NCBI GenBank assembly: GCA_013360405.1
Contig: JABWBR010000047.1
Span: forward strand, 1 to 64,000
DNA length: 64,000 bases
From: Saprospiraceae bacterium
GTDB lineage: Bacteria > Bacteroidota > Bacteroidia > Chitinophagales > Saprospiraceae
Direction of reading: 5' to 3'
Under the pieces are notes generated by a model. That model saw only the letters and a program-made list of their open reading frames with translations, made no database searches and was not told the DNA's origin. The position numbers and the translations under genes were made by a program. Below are positions 47,329-56,871 of the stretch, in pieces. The first letter of the stretch is position 1; each line of letters begins with the position of its first letter.

Positions 47329-48066
47329 TCACTCCGTCGGATTAATCTCAATCAACTCCACCTCAAACACCAGCACCGAATTGGCTTTGATTTTGGGGGT
47401 CGGCGAGCGGTCGCCGTAGGCGAGGTTGGCGGGGATAAAGAATTTGAATTTATCGCCGGCGTGCATCAGTTGAAGGCCTTCCGTCCAGCCCGGGATAACC
47501 TGATCGAGACCGAAAGTAACCGGTTCGCCGCGTTCTACGCTGCTGTCAAACATCGTGCCGTCGATCGTGGTGCCGTGGTAATGCACCTTCACCTGGTCGG
47601 TAGGCAGGGGCGAAACCGTGCCGGCTCCTTTTGTGAGGACTTCGTATTGCAAGCCGCTGGTGGTGGACATCACACCCTGGCGTTTTTTGTTTTCCTCAAG
47701 GAATTTCTCACCTTCGGCTTTTGCCGCTTCGGCTTCCACCTTTTCTATTTCCGCAATTTTATTCCGAATTTCCAGTTCGTAGCTTTGAAAAATCGTGATA
47801 GCGTCGGCTTGTGGGAGGGTTGTTTTTTCGTTGCGCATCACAGCGGAAAGGGCCTCCACGACCAAATCGGCGTTATAGACTTTACTCACCATTTCCTTGA
47901 GCTGGTCGGCGAGCAAGATGCCGTAGGCATAGCTGGCGCTATCGATACCGTTTTTCAGTACGGTAGCGGGTTGGGCTTCCGGTTGTTTAGTTTTCTTCTG
48001 ATTCTTTTGTGCAAAGGCCGTTGTGCCAGCCAGTAGGAGCATAAAAACAAGCAGTAAGTTTTTCAT
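47329..48066 (-). CDS. FKBP-type peptidyl-prolyl isomerase, exported
   Basis: A 245-residue FkpA/Mip-like protein with a signal peptide (cleavage after TAFAQ), an N-terminal dimerisation helix region (residues ~35-125, ending GEKFLEENKKR) and a C-terminal FKBP domain (VKVHYHGTTIDGTMFDSSVER, then VIPGWTEGLQLM, IPANLAYGDR). It catalyses proline isomerisation during periplasmic protein folding. Convergent with the lipoprotein gene. Confidence 0.93.
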   Translation of the reverse strand: MKNLLLVFMLLLAGTTAFAQKNQKKTKQPEAQPATVLKNGIDSASYAYGILLADQLKEMVSKVYNADLVVEALSAVMRNEKTTLPQADAITIFQSYELEIRNKIAEIEKVEAEAAKAEGEKFLEENKKRQGVMSTTSGLQYEVLTKGAGTVSPLPTDQVKVHYHGTTIDGTMFDSSVERGEPVTFGLDQVIPGWTEGLQLMHAGDKFKFFIPANLAYGDRSPTPKIKANSVLVFEVELIEINPTE

Positions 48067-48258
48067 AAAAAAAGAACATTAATGGATAAGATTAAACGAA
48101 AGAATATAGAACCGGCATGGCCTCTTTTGTTTTCCAAAACGCAAAAAGCGCCATACTGGCGGCGCCAAAGGTAAGGAAAGATTGGTGGAATTTTTTTTCT
48201 GTCTCAAAGGGCCGGATATATGAAAATGGGTATTACTTTTAGAAAGAAACAAAAAACC

Positions 48259-49017
48259 ATGGCTGCTACTAAGTCCACATTACTTGTCGTTGCCAATATC
48301 CTTGCCTTCGCGGGTGTGCTATTGGTGAATTATCTGGCCAATGCCCTGCCTATTGCGGGGCGTACGCCCGGCGGCGTATCGGATATGTTTCCCACCCTGT
48401 TCACGCCGGCGGGATTCACATTCAGCATCTGGGGAGTGATATACTTGTTAGTGCTGGGTTTTGTCGGTTATACTGCTCGATTTATCAACAAATCGGCGCC
48501 GGCTTTTTTGCACCACATCGGCTGGTTATTTGTAGGCTCTTGCCTGGCCAACATCGCCTGGATATTTGCTTTTCACAATTTGCAGATCGGTCTTTCCATG
48601 CTCGTTATGTTGCTGCTGCTGGGTTCCCTGCTGGGTATTTACCTGCGGGTGGCCGACAGTGCAGGCATGGAGCGTTGGTTTGTTCGACTGCCCTTTAGCG
48701 TTTATCTGGGCTGGGTGTCGGTGGCTACCATTGCCAATGCGAGCATTTTACTCACTCACTGGGGGTGGGATGGTTCGCCCGGCGGGCCTCAATTTTGGAC
48801 GGTTGTTGTGATAGCGGCTGCTGTAGGTTTGGGTGTGTGGGCGTTGTGGAGCCGCCGCGATTTTGCCTATGCGCTGGTCATCGCCTGGGCTTTATACGGC
48901 ATTTTCTCCAAAAGGATAGCTGATCTGGGCACTGCGGATGGGATGGTAGAGACCGCCTCGTTGGCGGGTATAGCGATTTTAAGTTTGGGTATTGCTTACA
49001 GGCTGATTAAACGCTGA
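48259..49017 (+). CDS. TspO/MBR-like membrane protein
   Basis: A 252-residue protein from ATG 48259 with about seven hydrophobic helices. FTPAGFTFSIWGVIYLLVL and the Trp-rich WLFVGSCLANIAWIFAFHN are typical of the tryptophan-rich sensory protein relatives, which are longer than classic TspO. Start 48259 is preferred over 48220 because a near-consensus -7 box (TACTTTTA, 48234-48241) lies between them. Ligand and role unknown. Confidence 0.75.
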   Translation: MAATKSTLLVVANILAFAGVLLVNYLANALPIAGRTPGGVSDMFPTLFTPAGFTFSIWGVIYLLVLGFVGYTARFINKSAPAFLHHIGWLFVGSCLANIAWIFAFHNLQIGLSMLVMLLLLGSLLGIYLRVADSAGMERWFVRLPFSVYLGWVSVATIANASILLTHWGWDGSPGGPQFWTVVVIAAAVGLGVWALWSRRDFAYALVIAWALYGIFSKRIADLGTADGMVETASLAGIAILSLGIAYRLIKR

Positions 49018-49073
49018 TGGAAGAATTTTTTTATCTTTAGATGCTATTATATATTTCAACACAACAATAGACC

Positions 49074-49922
49074 ATGGATCAGCGCATCATCGACCTCTAC
49101 GACGAGTATACCCACAAGCCCTTGCCTCGCAGGGAGTTTCTCGACCGGTTGGCTAAACTGACCGGTGGCATGGCTGCCGCCCTTACCATTTTACCCTTAA
49201 TAGAAACCGGCTGTACAACTACCGCGAAAACTACCGGCGACGGCCTGCACGAAGAGCGCGTGACCTGGGCCGGCGTAAACGGAGAAATGCAGGGCTACCT
49301 CGTTCGCCCGGCGGCGAAGAAAAAATACGCGGCGGTTGTAGTCATCCATGAAAACCGGGGTTTGAACGCCCACATTGAAGACGTGGCGCGGCGGGCGGCC
49401 AAAGCGGGTTATCTTGCCCTGGCGCCCAATGCGCTTGGTCCGCTCGGCGGCACGCCTGTCAATGAAGACGACGCGCGGCAGCTCTTTACCACCCTCAAAC
49501 CCGAGGAGTCGCTGCAAAATTTCATACGCGCATTTGATTTTCTGGAAACCCGAAAAGACTGCAACGGCAGCTATGGTTGCGTCGGCTTTTGCTGGGGCGG
49601 CGCCATGGCGAACAATCTGGCGGTGAACGTCCCCAAGCTCAAAGCCGCCGTCGCTTTTTACGGCCGCCAGCCTGAGCTTACCGAAGTCCCCAGGATCAAA
49701 GCAGCCGTTCAACTCCACTACGCCGAAATGGACGAGCGGGTAAATGCCGGTATGACGGCCTACGAAGTAGCGCTGAAAACGGCGGGAATTAAATTTGAGC
49801 AATATATCTACACAGGCGCACAACACGCCTTTCACAACGACACCTCGCAGGCACGGTACAACGAAGCGGCAGCCAAGCTGGCCTGGGAGCGGACGCTGGC
49901 TTTTTTTAAGGCGCAGTTGTGA
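49074..49922 (+). CDS. Dienelactone hydrolase family protein, Tat-type signal
   Basis: A 282-residue hydrolase. The N-terminus carries RREFLDRLAK (Tat-like twin Arg) and a hydrophobic run ending IETGC, which may be a lipobox (Cys47). Catalytic triad Cys173 (GFCWGG), Asp220 (AEMDERV) and His251 (GAQHAFHND) is complete, with Glu93 (IHENRGL) as in the family. Substrate is unknown; the family hydrolyses cyclic lactones and related esters. A near-consensus -7 box (TATCTTTA, 49033-49040) precedes it. Confidence 0.87.
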   Translation: MDQRIIDLYDEYTHKPLPRREFLDRLAKLTGGMAAALTILPLIETGCTTTAKTTGDGLHEERVTWAGVNGEMQGYLVRPAAKKKYAAVVVIHENRGLNAHIEDVARRAAKAGYLALAPNALGPLGGTPVNEDDARQLFTTLKPEESLQNFIRAFDFLETRKDCNGSYGCVGFCWGGAMANNLAVNVPKLKAAVAFYGRQPELTEVPRIKAAVQLHYAEMDERVNAGMTAYEVALKTAGIKFEQYIYTGAQHAFHNDTSQARYNEAAAKLAWERTLAFFKAQL

Positions 49923-49961
49923 GCCACCTTTCCAAAACGACGACGACATTAACAACGCGGT

Positions 49962-51296
49962 ATGGCAAGCCCGAAAAAAAACAAACTCAGCCAATGGCTC
50001 GACAAGATCCAACAAGATAGCTGGCAGTTGGAACTTATAGTTACAGGCTTTAGTATCTTCTTGGTGTTGAACGCATTAGAAGCTGTTTCCGCCATGCGGC
50101 ATACCAATAATTTGCTTATTGCCGGCGTAGGGCAAATGGGCACTTTCTTATCCTATGGATGGGGAGTATTGACCATTTCCTGCCTGGTCATTCTTATCAA
50201 TTTAATCTTGCACGTCATCTTGCGCGGGCTTTGGATAAGTGCCGTCGGTTTGCGATCAGTTTCCGGCGAGATCGATTTTGAGCAATTGCGGCTTACGCCA
50301 AAATTCGGGCAATTTCTTCAAAAGAAAATTGGCAATTTTGATACTTATATCGAGAAACTGGAGAACCTGTGCAGCCTCGTATTTGCGTTTACTTTTCTCA
50401 ACGTTTTTGTCATCATTTCCGTAGGATTATGGTTGTCTTTTATGGCGCTGGTTATTATACTGCTCGTCAATATTATGCCTTCCGGTATCGTTGAGATTGT
50501 CAATCTTGTGGCAGTGGTGTTCCTGCTTTTTTCAGGAGGGGTTTATATGCTCGATTTTGCCACCTTGGGCTGGATAAAACGCCTGAAGCGATTTTCAAAA
50601 ATATATTATCCCGTATATCGCCTTTACGGCATGGTCACCTTGTCGGCATTATATCGCCCCATGTATTATAATTTGATAGACAATAAGTTGGGGAGGCGGG
50701 TAGGTTGGTTTTCAGTGCCGTATATTATATTGATTGCCTGGCTTTTATCGCTTCAAGTAGACTCGCATGTATGGTTTCCCGATGATATAGAAAAGTATGG
50801 GTTGATGAAAACGCAATACGACGACCTGCTCCCGGAAAAAACGCTGATCAGAAATGCCAGTATTCCATCGAAATACGTAAATAAAGGATATGTGGAGTTG
50901 TTTATACGTTATTTACCTCAAAGGGATGACAAAATACTGAAACAAAAATGCCCCGATGTCAATCCTCCAAAATCGGTGGGCATTCATTCTGATATTGTTA
51001 TTGATATCAATAGTGATTCTAAAGCAGCTCAACGAGATTTTTCAGCAGAAAGTTTGGCTTGTTTTTCTTCACTTTACAAAATAAGCATAGGCGACAGTAT
51101 ATTCCGACAGCCGCATCTGCGTTTTTACAAACACCCCAATGCAGGTGAAATGGGCCTGCACACCATACTCGACGTGCAGTATTTGCCCCGTGGGGAACAC
51201 CAGATTATAATAACAAAACTAGGGCGCGATACGGTCAAAGGCTCTGATGCGCTTATCTTCCGGGATTTTACCAGTATTCCGTTTTGGAAGGAATGA
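49962..51296 (+). CDS. Polytopic membrane protein, unknown
   Basis: A 444-residue protein with about six hydrophobic helices in its first ~270 residues (IVTGFSIFLVLNALEAV, YGWGVLTISCLVILINLIL, ALVIILLVNIMPSGIVEIV and others) and a soluble C-terminal domain of ~170 residues with mixed strands. It starts 39 bp after the hydrolase stop. No family recognised. Confidence 0.7.
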   Translation: MASPKKNKLSQWLDKIQQDSWQLELIVTGFSIFLVLNALEAVSAMRHTNNLLIAGVGQMGTFLSYGWGVLTISCLVILINLILHVILRGLWISAVGLRSVSGEIDFEQLRLTPKFGQFLQKKIGNFDTYIEKLENLCSLVFAFTFLNVFVIISVGLWLSFMALVIILLVNIMPSGIVEIVNLVAVVFLLFSGGVYMLDFATLGWIKRLKRFSKIYYPVYRLYGMVTLSALYRPMYYNLIDNKLGRRVGWFSVPYIILIAWLLSLQVDSHVWFPDDIEKYGLMKTQYDDLLPEKTLIRNASIPSKYVNKGYVELFIRYLPQRDDKILKQKCPDVNPPKSVGIHSDIVIDINSDSKAAQRDFSAESLACFSSLYKISIGDSIFRQPHLRFYKHPNAGEMGLHTILDVQYLPRGEHQIIITKLGRDTVKGSDALIFRDFTSIPFWKE

Positions 51297-51338
51297 GGGA
51301 GGTAGAAAACCAATAATTCTCTCTACCTCTCCCCTTGG

Positions 51339-52865
51339 CTACAACTCAAACTTTATCCCCTGTGCCAGCGGCAACTGCTCGCTGTAATTAATCGTATTCG
51401 TCTGCCGGCGCATGTAGGCTTTCCAGGAGTCGGAGCCGCTTTCGCGGCCGCCGCCGGTTTCCTTTTCGCCGCCGAAGGCGCCGCCGATCTCAGCGCCGCT
51501 GGTGCCGATGTTCACGTTGGCGATGCCGCAGTCGGAGCCCGCTACCGAAAGGAAGCGCTCGGCTTCGCGCAGGTTATTGGTCATGATGGCCGATGAAAGC
51601 CCCTGTGGAACGCCGTTTTGCAACGCGACGGCCTCTTCTATCGTCTTGTATTTGATCAAATATAGGATGGGCGCGAAGGTTTCGTGCTGCACGATGGGGT
51701 AGTGGTTTTCTACTTCGGCGATGCAGGGTTTTACGTAGCAACCACTGGCGTATGCTTCGCCTTCGAGTACGCCGCCTTCCACGACCATTTTACCGCCTTG
51801 CTCTTTGATCTGGCGAAGGGCGTGCAGGTAGTTGTCCACGGCGCCTTTGTCAATGAGGGGGCCTACGTGGTTGTGTTCATCCAGCGGGTTGCCGATGCGC
51901 AGTTGACCGTATGCCTTGGCCAGTTTTTGCTTGACCTCTTCAAAGATGCTATCGTGGATGATAAGCCGGCGGGTGGTGGTACAGCGCTGTCCGGCAGTAC
52001 CTACTGCGCCAAACAAAGCGCCGGTGAGTACCAGGTTGAGGTCGGCGCTGGGGGTGATGATGATGGCGTTGTTGCCGCCCAGTTCGAGCAGCGAGCGGCC
52101 CAGTCGGCCCGCTACGGTAGCGCCCACGATCTTGCCCATGCGCGTGCTGCCGGTAGCTGATACGAGCGCTACGCGGGGGTCTTTGGTCATAAATTCGCCC
52201 ACGCGGTAGTCGCCGTTGATGAGGCTGCTCACCCCTTCGGGTACATTATTGGCCTCCAATACGTTTCGCAGGATGTTCTGGCAAGCTACGCCGCAGAGCG
52301 GAACTTTTTCGGAAGGTTTCCACACGCATACGTCGCCGCACACCATGGCGATCATGGCATTCCACGACCACACGGCTACGGGGAAGTTAAACGCCGAGAT
52401 AATGCCCACGACGCCCAGCGGGTGCCACTGCTCGTACATGCGGTGGTGGGGCCGCTCGGAGTGCATCGTGAGGCCGTAGAGCTGCCGCGAGAGGCCCACG
52501 GCAAAGTCGCAGATGTCGATCATCTCCTGTACTTCGCCCCAACCTTCCTGCAGGCTTTTGCCCATTTCGTAGGAGACCAGTCGACCCAGCGCGTCTTTGT
52601 GCTTGCGGAGTTCTTCACCGTATTGGCGCACGATTTCGCCGCGGCGCGGCGCCGGTATTTCGCGCCACACCAGGAAGGCTTCTTCGGCCTTTTGGATTAC
52701 CTTGTCGTATTCTTCGCGGCTGGTTTTACTCACGCTGCCGATCCACTCATTGTCGACGGGCGAGGCGGATTGGAGGTATTTGCCGGAGTTGGTTGAATCC
52801 ATGCCGGTAGACGTGCCGGCGTTGTGTTTGCGCAGCCCTAGCTGCTTGAGGAATCTTTTATCCAT
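51339..52865 (-). CDS. ALDH7-type aldehyde dehydrogenase
   Basis: A 508-residue NAD-dependent dehydrogenase. Catalytic Glu261 (LELGGNNAII) and Cys295 (GTAGQRCTTTRR) are present, and the C-terminal GSDCGIANVNIGTSGAEIGG and GGGRESGSDSWKAYMRRQT are hallmarks of the antiquitin/alpha-aminoadipic semialdehyde dehydrogenase group used in lysine breakdown. No lysine genes are adjacent, so the physiological substrate is inferred only from the family. Confidence 0.92.
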   Translation of the reverse strand: MDKRFLKQLGLRKHNAGTSTGMDSTNSGKYLQSASPVDNEWIGSVSKTSREEYDKVIQKAEEAFLVWREIPAPRRGEIVRQYGEELRKHKDALGRLVSYEMGKSLQEGWGEVQEMIDICDFAVGLSRQLYGLTMHSERPHHRMYEQWHPLGVVGIISAFNFPVAVWSWNAMIAMVCGDVCVWKPSEKVPLCGVACQNILRNVLEANNVPEGVSSLINGDYRVGEFMTKDPRVALVSATGSTRMGKIVGATVAGRLGRSLLELGGNNAIIITPSADLNLVLTGALFGAVGTAGQRCTTTRRLIIHDSIFEEVKQKLAKAYGQLRIGNPLDEHNHVGPLIDKGAVDNYLHALRQIKEQGGKMVVEGGVLEGEAYASGCYVKPCIAEVENHYPIVQHETFAPILYLIKYKTIEEAVALQNGVPQGLSSAIMTNNLREAERFLSVAGSDCGIANVNIGTSGAEIGGAFGGEKETGGGRESGSDSWKAYMRRQTNTINYSEQLPLAQGIKFEL

Positions 52866-52888
52866 GATGTTGTGATATTTGCCATCTT

Positions 52889-52969
52889 CTATGACCCGCA
52901 GCTAAAGCGGCGGGTTGAATCCTTTTTTTGTGCTTCTATGACCCGCAGCTAAAGCAGCGGGTTGAATCC
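52889..52969. repeat. Twin palindromic repeats
   Basis: Two ~33-bp copies of CTATGACCCGCAGCTAAAGC followed by GGCGGGTTGAATCC, 46 bp apart, with a CCCGC/GCGGG stem. They fill the gap before the YqeY gene. Confidence 0.8.
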
Positions 52970-53415
52970 TACTCGAGGAGCTTTTTGACTACTGCCGAGA
53001 TCATCTTGCCGTCGGCTTTGCCGGCGAGGGCTTTAGAGGCGGCGGCCATTACTTTGCCCATGTCTTTGGCCGAAGTGGCGCCTACTTCCTGGATGATGGG
53101 GCGCAGGGCGGCTTCCAGTTCGGCTTCGTCCATTTGCTTGGGCAGGTATTGTTCTATAATTGCAATTTCTTCCTGCTCTACCTGGGCAAGGTCGGCCCGG
53201 TTTTGCTGCACATAGATTTCCAGCGATTCTTTGCGCTGTTTGACCAGTTTTTGCAGTATTTTGATTTCCCGCTCGGGGGTCATGGCGTCTCCGCTGCCGT
53301 CGGTTTTGGCCAGCAGAAGGGCGGCCTTGATGGCCCTGATACCGCGCATAGCAGCCTGGTCTTTGGCTTTCATTGCGGTTTTGAGATCTTCCATGATGCG
53401 TTCTTCGAGAGTCAT
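52969..53415 (-). CDS. GatB/YqeY domain protein
   Basis: A 148-residue YqeY-type protein resembling the C-terminal domain of the GatB tRNA amidotransferase subunit. The MTLEERIMEDLKTAMKAKD start, REIKILQKLVKQRKES, EEIAIIEQYLPKQM and DMGKVMAAASKALAGKADG are conserved features. Its function is uncertain. It is encoded just downstream of rsmA; its stop abuts a twin palindromic repeat. Confidence 0.9.
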   Translation of the reverse strand: MTLEERIMEDLKTAMKAKDQAAMRGIRAIKAALLLAKTDGSGDAMTPEREIKILQKLVKQRKESLEIYVQQNRADLAQVEQEEIAIIEQYLPKQMDEAELEAALRPIIQEVGATSAKDMGKVMAAASKALAGKADGKMISAVVKKLLE

Positions 53416-53430
53416 ATGTTGATGGTTTAA

Positions 53431-53470
53431 TGTTTATGAGGGTTTATGAGGGTTTATGAGGGTTTATGAG
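53431..53470. repeat. 10-bp tandem repeat at the 3' end of rsmA
   Basis: Four copies of GGTTTATGAG (first starts TG). They encode the final residues and stop codon of rsmA on the minus strand. The unit is not divisible by three. Confidence 0.9.
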
Positions 53471-54241
53471 GGTTTCTTTGGAGCGTTCCACAATCCATTT
53501 CACGATTTGTACATAGTCGGCCACGGAAAGTTGTTCGGGGCGTTGTTGAAAAAAGGGATCTTCCAGAAGGGGGTCACCTTCGAGGAAGGGTTTCATCGTA
53601 TTGCGCAACATTTTGCGGCGTTGAGAAAATGCTTGTTTGACTACTTTTTTAAACAACACTTCTGATTCGGTGACCAAGGGTTGTTCGCGGCGGATCAGTC
53701 GGATTACGCCCGATTGTACCTTGGGTGGCGGCGAAAAATTGCGGCGGTCTACCGTAAACAGATATTTGCCTTCATAAAAAGCCTGCACCAATACGCTGGT
53801 AATGCCATATACTTTGCTGCCGGGTGGCGCGATCACGCGTTCGGCCACTTCTTTTTGGAACATGCCCACCAATTCGGGTACCTCCGACCGGTAGTCGAGC
53901 ATCTTGAACAGAATCTGGGTGGAGATGTTGTAAGGGAAATTGCCGATAATGGCAAAAGGTTCCCCCTGAAAGCAATTTGTGATGTCGAGCTGGAGGAAAT
54001 CGGCGGATAGGACCGTTACGGCGGGGTAGTGCTGCTGCAGGTACGCCACCATATCGAGGTCGGCTTCTACGGCTACGAGGTCGTAGGGCAGTGCTGTGAG
54101 ATATTTCGTCAGCATACCTTTTCCCGGGCCTACTTCGAGTATGTGGCGATAAGCGCCGGCGCCCGTGAGGCTTCCGGCGATGCGTTGCGCCACTTGCTCG
54201 TGGATGAGAAAATGCTGGCCGTATGATTTTTTTGCTTTCAA
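53444..54241 (-). CDS. rsmA: 16S rRNA (adenine1518/1519-N6)-dimethyltransferase
   Basis: Dimethylates two adjacent adenines near the 3' end of 16S rRNA late in small-subunit assembly. The 265-residue protein has YGQHFLIHE, the SAM loop EVGPGKGMLTKYL and the catalytic motif IIGNFPYNIS. The last residues (TLINPHKPS) are encoded by a 10-bp tandem repeat, so length changes there would alter or remove the stop. A perfect -7 box precedes the start. Confidence 0.95.
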   Translation of the reverse strand: MKAKKSYGQHFLIHEQVAQRIAGSLTGAGAYRHILEVGPGKGMLTKYLTALPYDLVAVEADLDMVAYLQQHYPAVTVLSADFLQLDITNCFQGEPFAIIGNFPYNISTQILFKMLDYRSEVPELVGMFQKEVAERVIAPPGSKVYGITSVLVQAFYEGKYLFTVDRRNFSPPPKVQSGVIRLIRREQPLVTESEVLFKKVVKQAFSQRRKMLRNTMKPFLEGDPLLEDPFFQQRPEQLSVADYVQIVKWIVERSKETLINPHKPS

Positions 54242-54269
54242 AATGTGATTTACTTACGAAAAAGCGCTG

Positions 54270-54277
54270 CAAAGATA
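54270..54277 (-). promoter_or_regulatory. -7 element of rsmA
   Basis: TATCTTTG on the minus strand, exact TAnnTTTG, 28 bp before the start codon. Confidence 0.5.
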
Positions 54278-54365
54278 GGCAGCCTTTGCCAAGAGATTGA
54301 GTAAAAATGTACCTTATTGGCGATAGAATTCCCGACTTCTCGCTGAAATCGCCGTATTGTTTGTT

Positions 54366-54373
54366 TACTTTTG
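54366..54373 (+). promoter_or_regulatory. -7 element of pdxA
   Basis: TACTTTTG, exact TAnnTTTG, 25 bp before ATG 54399; excludes a start further upstream. Confidence 0.5.
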
Positions 54374-54398
54374 CGTTTCGAGTACAAATATCGACGTA

Positions 54399-55523
54399 AT
54401 GAATAAGATAAAAGTTGGGATCAGCATGGGCGATATGAACGGTATCGGCCTGGAAGTGATCCTCAAAACACTTTCACACCCCAAAATCCTGGATAGTTGC
54501 ATCCCCATTGTGTACGGCTCCTCCAAAGTGGTGTCGTATCACAAAAATATTGTGGATATCGACTTTCCTATCCACCCTATCAGAGCGGTCAATCAACTGG
54601 TGACCGACAAGATCAATATTGTCAATTGCTGGCAGGAAAATGTCAATATCACCCTGGGCAAACCCTCTGAAGCCGGCGGAAAATACGCTTATCGCGCATT
54701 GGAAGCCGCCGTGCAGGATCTAAAGCAAGGCCAGATTGATGCGCTGGTAACGGCGCCCATCAATAAACACGCCATGCAGCAGGCCGGTTTTGCTTTCCCG
54801 GGGCATACCGAATATATCACCCAGCAACTGGGCGCACAGGAAAGTCTTATGTTGATGGTCAGCAACGGCATGTACGTAGGACTGGCCACCAACCACCTCC
54901 CGGTAGGACAGGTGGCTCGTGCCATTACGAAAGAGTTGATTATGCGCAAAATTCAGATTATGAACGATGCGCTGCGCATTGATTTTGACATAGACAGGCC
55001 TACCATCGCAGTATTGGGGCTCAACCCGCACGCCGGCGACCACGGCGTGATTGGCGATGAAGAAGAAAAAATAATACGCCCCGCAATAGTAGAAATGAAG
55101 AAAAGAGGTATCCTGGTGATGGGGCCTTTTTCTGCCGACGGCTTTTTTGGGTCGGGCCAATACAACAAGTTTAACGGTATCCTCGCCATGTACCACGATC
55201 AGGGCCTGATTCCCTTTAAAGCGCTGTCTTTTGGTAGCGGGGTGAATTACACGGCAGGGCTTTCGGCGGTGCGCACCTCGCCCGACCACGGCACAGCCTA
55301 CGACATTGCCGGCCAAAACGAAGCCGACCCCTCGTCTTTCCGCCAAGCCTTATTTATGGCCATCGATATTGCCCGCAACCGCCAAAACCATGCGGAAATG
55401 CATCAGAATGCTTTGGTAAGGCGGAGCAAACCCCGGGTAGAAGGCGAAGACGAATTGATCGAAGAAGAAGAGGAATTGTTGGAAGAAGATACGTCTGACG
55501 ACTACGACGAAAGCGACGATTAA
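54399..55523 (+). CDS. pdxA: 4-hydroxythreonine-4-phosphate dehydrogenase
   Basis: NAD-dependent step of deoxyxylulose-5-phosphate-dependent pyridoxal phosphate synthesis. From ATG 54399 (MNKIKVGISMGDMNGIGLEV) it has 374 residues. Metal-binding His in FPGHTEYIT, the AVLGLNPHAGDHG motif and FPA-type YHDQGLIPFKAL with the terminal RTSPDHGTAYDIAG are diagnostic. The final ~30 residues form an acidic, disordered tail (EEEEELLEE...). Followed by lspA after 41 bp. Confidence 0.93.
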   Translation: MNKIKVGISMGDMNGIGLEVILKTLSHPKILDSCIPIVYGSSKVVSYHKNIVDIDFPIHPIRAVNQLVTDKINIVNCWQENVNITLGKPSEAGGKYAYRALEAAVQDLKQGQIDALVTAPINKHAMQQAGFAFPGHTEYITQQLGAQESLMLMVSNGMYVGLATNHLPVGQVARAITKELIMRKIQIMNDALRIDFDIDRPTIAVLGLNPHAGDHGVIGDEEEKIIRPAIVEMKKRGILVMGPFSADGFFGSGQYNKFNGILAMYHDQGLIPFKALSFGSGVNYTAGLSAVRTSPDHGTAYDIAGQNEADPSSFRQALFMAIDIARNRQNHAEMHQNALVRRSKPRVEGEDELIEEEEELLEEDTSDDYDESDD

Positions 55524-55564
55524 TATTTTTTTATTAGCCATTATATCACAAACTGACCATTAAC

Positions 55565-56320
55565 TTGAAAAAATCTGTTGCCGTTTGGGGAATAATAGCG
55601 CTGGTACTCCTCATTGACCAGTGTCTGAAGATTTGGATAAAAACGCACCTGGAATATGGCGATGAGTTCAATATCCTGGGATTTTCATGGGCGCGCATCC
55701 ACTTTGTAGAAAACAACGGGATGGCTTTTGGTATCAACCTGGGCGGCGAATACGGCAAATTGGCCCTGAGCCTTTTTCGCATAATAGCGGTGGGTTTTCT
55801 GGTGTATTATTTGCGGGTGCTTTTGCGCTCAGGCGCCGCTTTTGGCCTGCTCATCAGCTTCTCGCTCATCCTGGCCGGCGCCATAGGGAATATCATTGAC
55901 AGCGCTTTTTACGGCATGATTTTTTCGGAGTCGCCTTATCACGGTGGGCTGGCACAACTATTCCCCGAAGGAGGCGGCTATTCGAGTTTCCTGCACGGCA
56001 AGGTGGTGGATATGCTCTATTTTCCGCTTGTGGAGGGGGTCTACCCCGATTGGTTCCCTCTTTGGGGCGGGCAACACTACCAATTCTTCAAACCTGTCTT
56101 TAATATCGCTGATTCTTCCATTACCGTAGGCGTGCTCTATATTCTGCTGTTCCAGCGCAGCTTTTTTAAACACAAACATCCCGACGAAGAAACGGAGGCG
56201 GGTCAGGCAGCGCTTCAGCCTGAGCATACAACAGAAAGCCTTGCCGATGATACTTCATTGGAAGGAGAGGCAGCCGCCGACGAGGCCACTGCCAATGATG
56301 CTGGAAAAGATCAGGCTTAA
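55565..56320 (+). CDS. lspA: Lipoprotein signal peptidase (TTG start)
   Basis: Type II signal peptidase cleaving prolipoproteins. The 251-residue protein starts with TTG at 55565 (read as Met). Four transmembrane helices and both catalytic Asp residues are visible (NIIDSAFYG and NIADSSI), plus VENNGMAFGI. The loop between them (LAQLFPEGGG...) is longer than in E. coli, as usual in Bacteroidota, and ~50 acidic residues extend the C-terminus. Confidence 0.93.
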   Translation: MKKSVAVWGIIALVLLIDQCLKIWIKTHLEYGDEFNILGFSWARIHFVENNGMAFGINLGGEYGKLALSLFRIIAVGFLVYYLRVLLRSGAAFGLLISFSLILAGAIGNIIDSAFYGMIFSESPYHGGLAQLFPEGGGYSSFLHGKVVDMLYFPLVEGVYPDWFPLWGGQHYQFFKPVFNIADSSITVGVLYILLFQRSFFKHKHPDEETEAGQAALQPEHTTESLADDTSLEGEAAADEATANDAGKDQA

Positions 56321-56330
56321 AACGGGCTGA

Positions 56331-56645
56331 TTATACTTCTTTGGGTCGTAGAAAATGCCGGATGGCTTCTACGGTTTGCCTGACTTTTTCGTAGTCGATA
56401 CTGTAGTGGATGTACTTGCCGCTGCGTTTGGTTTCTACCAAACCTGCCGCGCGCAAGATGCGTAGGTGTTGCGAAGTGATGGATTGCTCCAGCCTGAGGG
56501 CATTATAGATTTTATTGACATTGATCTCTTCGTTTTTGTCAATAAATTCCAGAATGTTAAGCCTCAGAGGGTGGGCCAGTGCCCGCAACAACTCTGACGA
56601 CATGTGTAGTTGTTCGTAGTTAAGGTCAGTTTTAACCTTTCTCAT
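56331..56645 (-). CDS. ArsR-family HTH regulator
   Basis: A 104-residue winged-helix regulator: LRALAHPLRLNILEFI, then recognition region LEQSITSQHLRILRAAGLV and the wing KRSGKYIHYSID. No obvious metal-binding Cys pair is present. It is paralogous to the regulator at 56872-57210 and convergent with lspA. Confidence 0.9.
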   Translation of the reverse strand: MRKVKTDLNYEQLHMSSELLRALAHPLRLNILEFIDKNEEINVNKIYNALRLEQSITSQHLRILRAAGLVETKRSGKYIHYSIDYEKVRQTVEAIRHFLRPKEV

Positions 56646-56871
56646 AGTCTCCCAAAATTTGAGTTTTCTCTAAAGATGCATGGTTACTCATACAGCCGCA
56701 CCAAAATTTGCCAGGCTGTGCAAGACAACCCGACCTCCCTTTCGCCAGGTACGGCATAGGCAAATATGCGTGATTTATCGGATTTTTCAAAATTGCCACG
56801 GTTCCGCATCACGACGCAGAACCCGTTGACGTAAGTGCTATTAATCCGTAATGTGGGGGGAATGACGCTTT

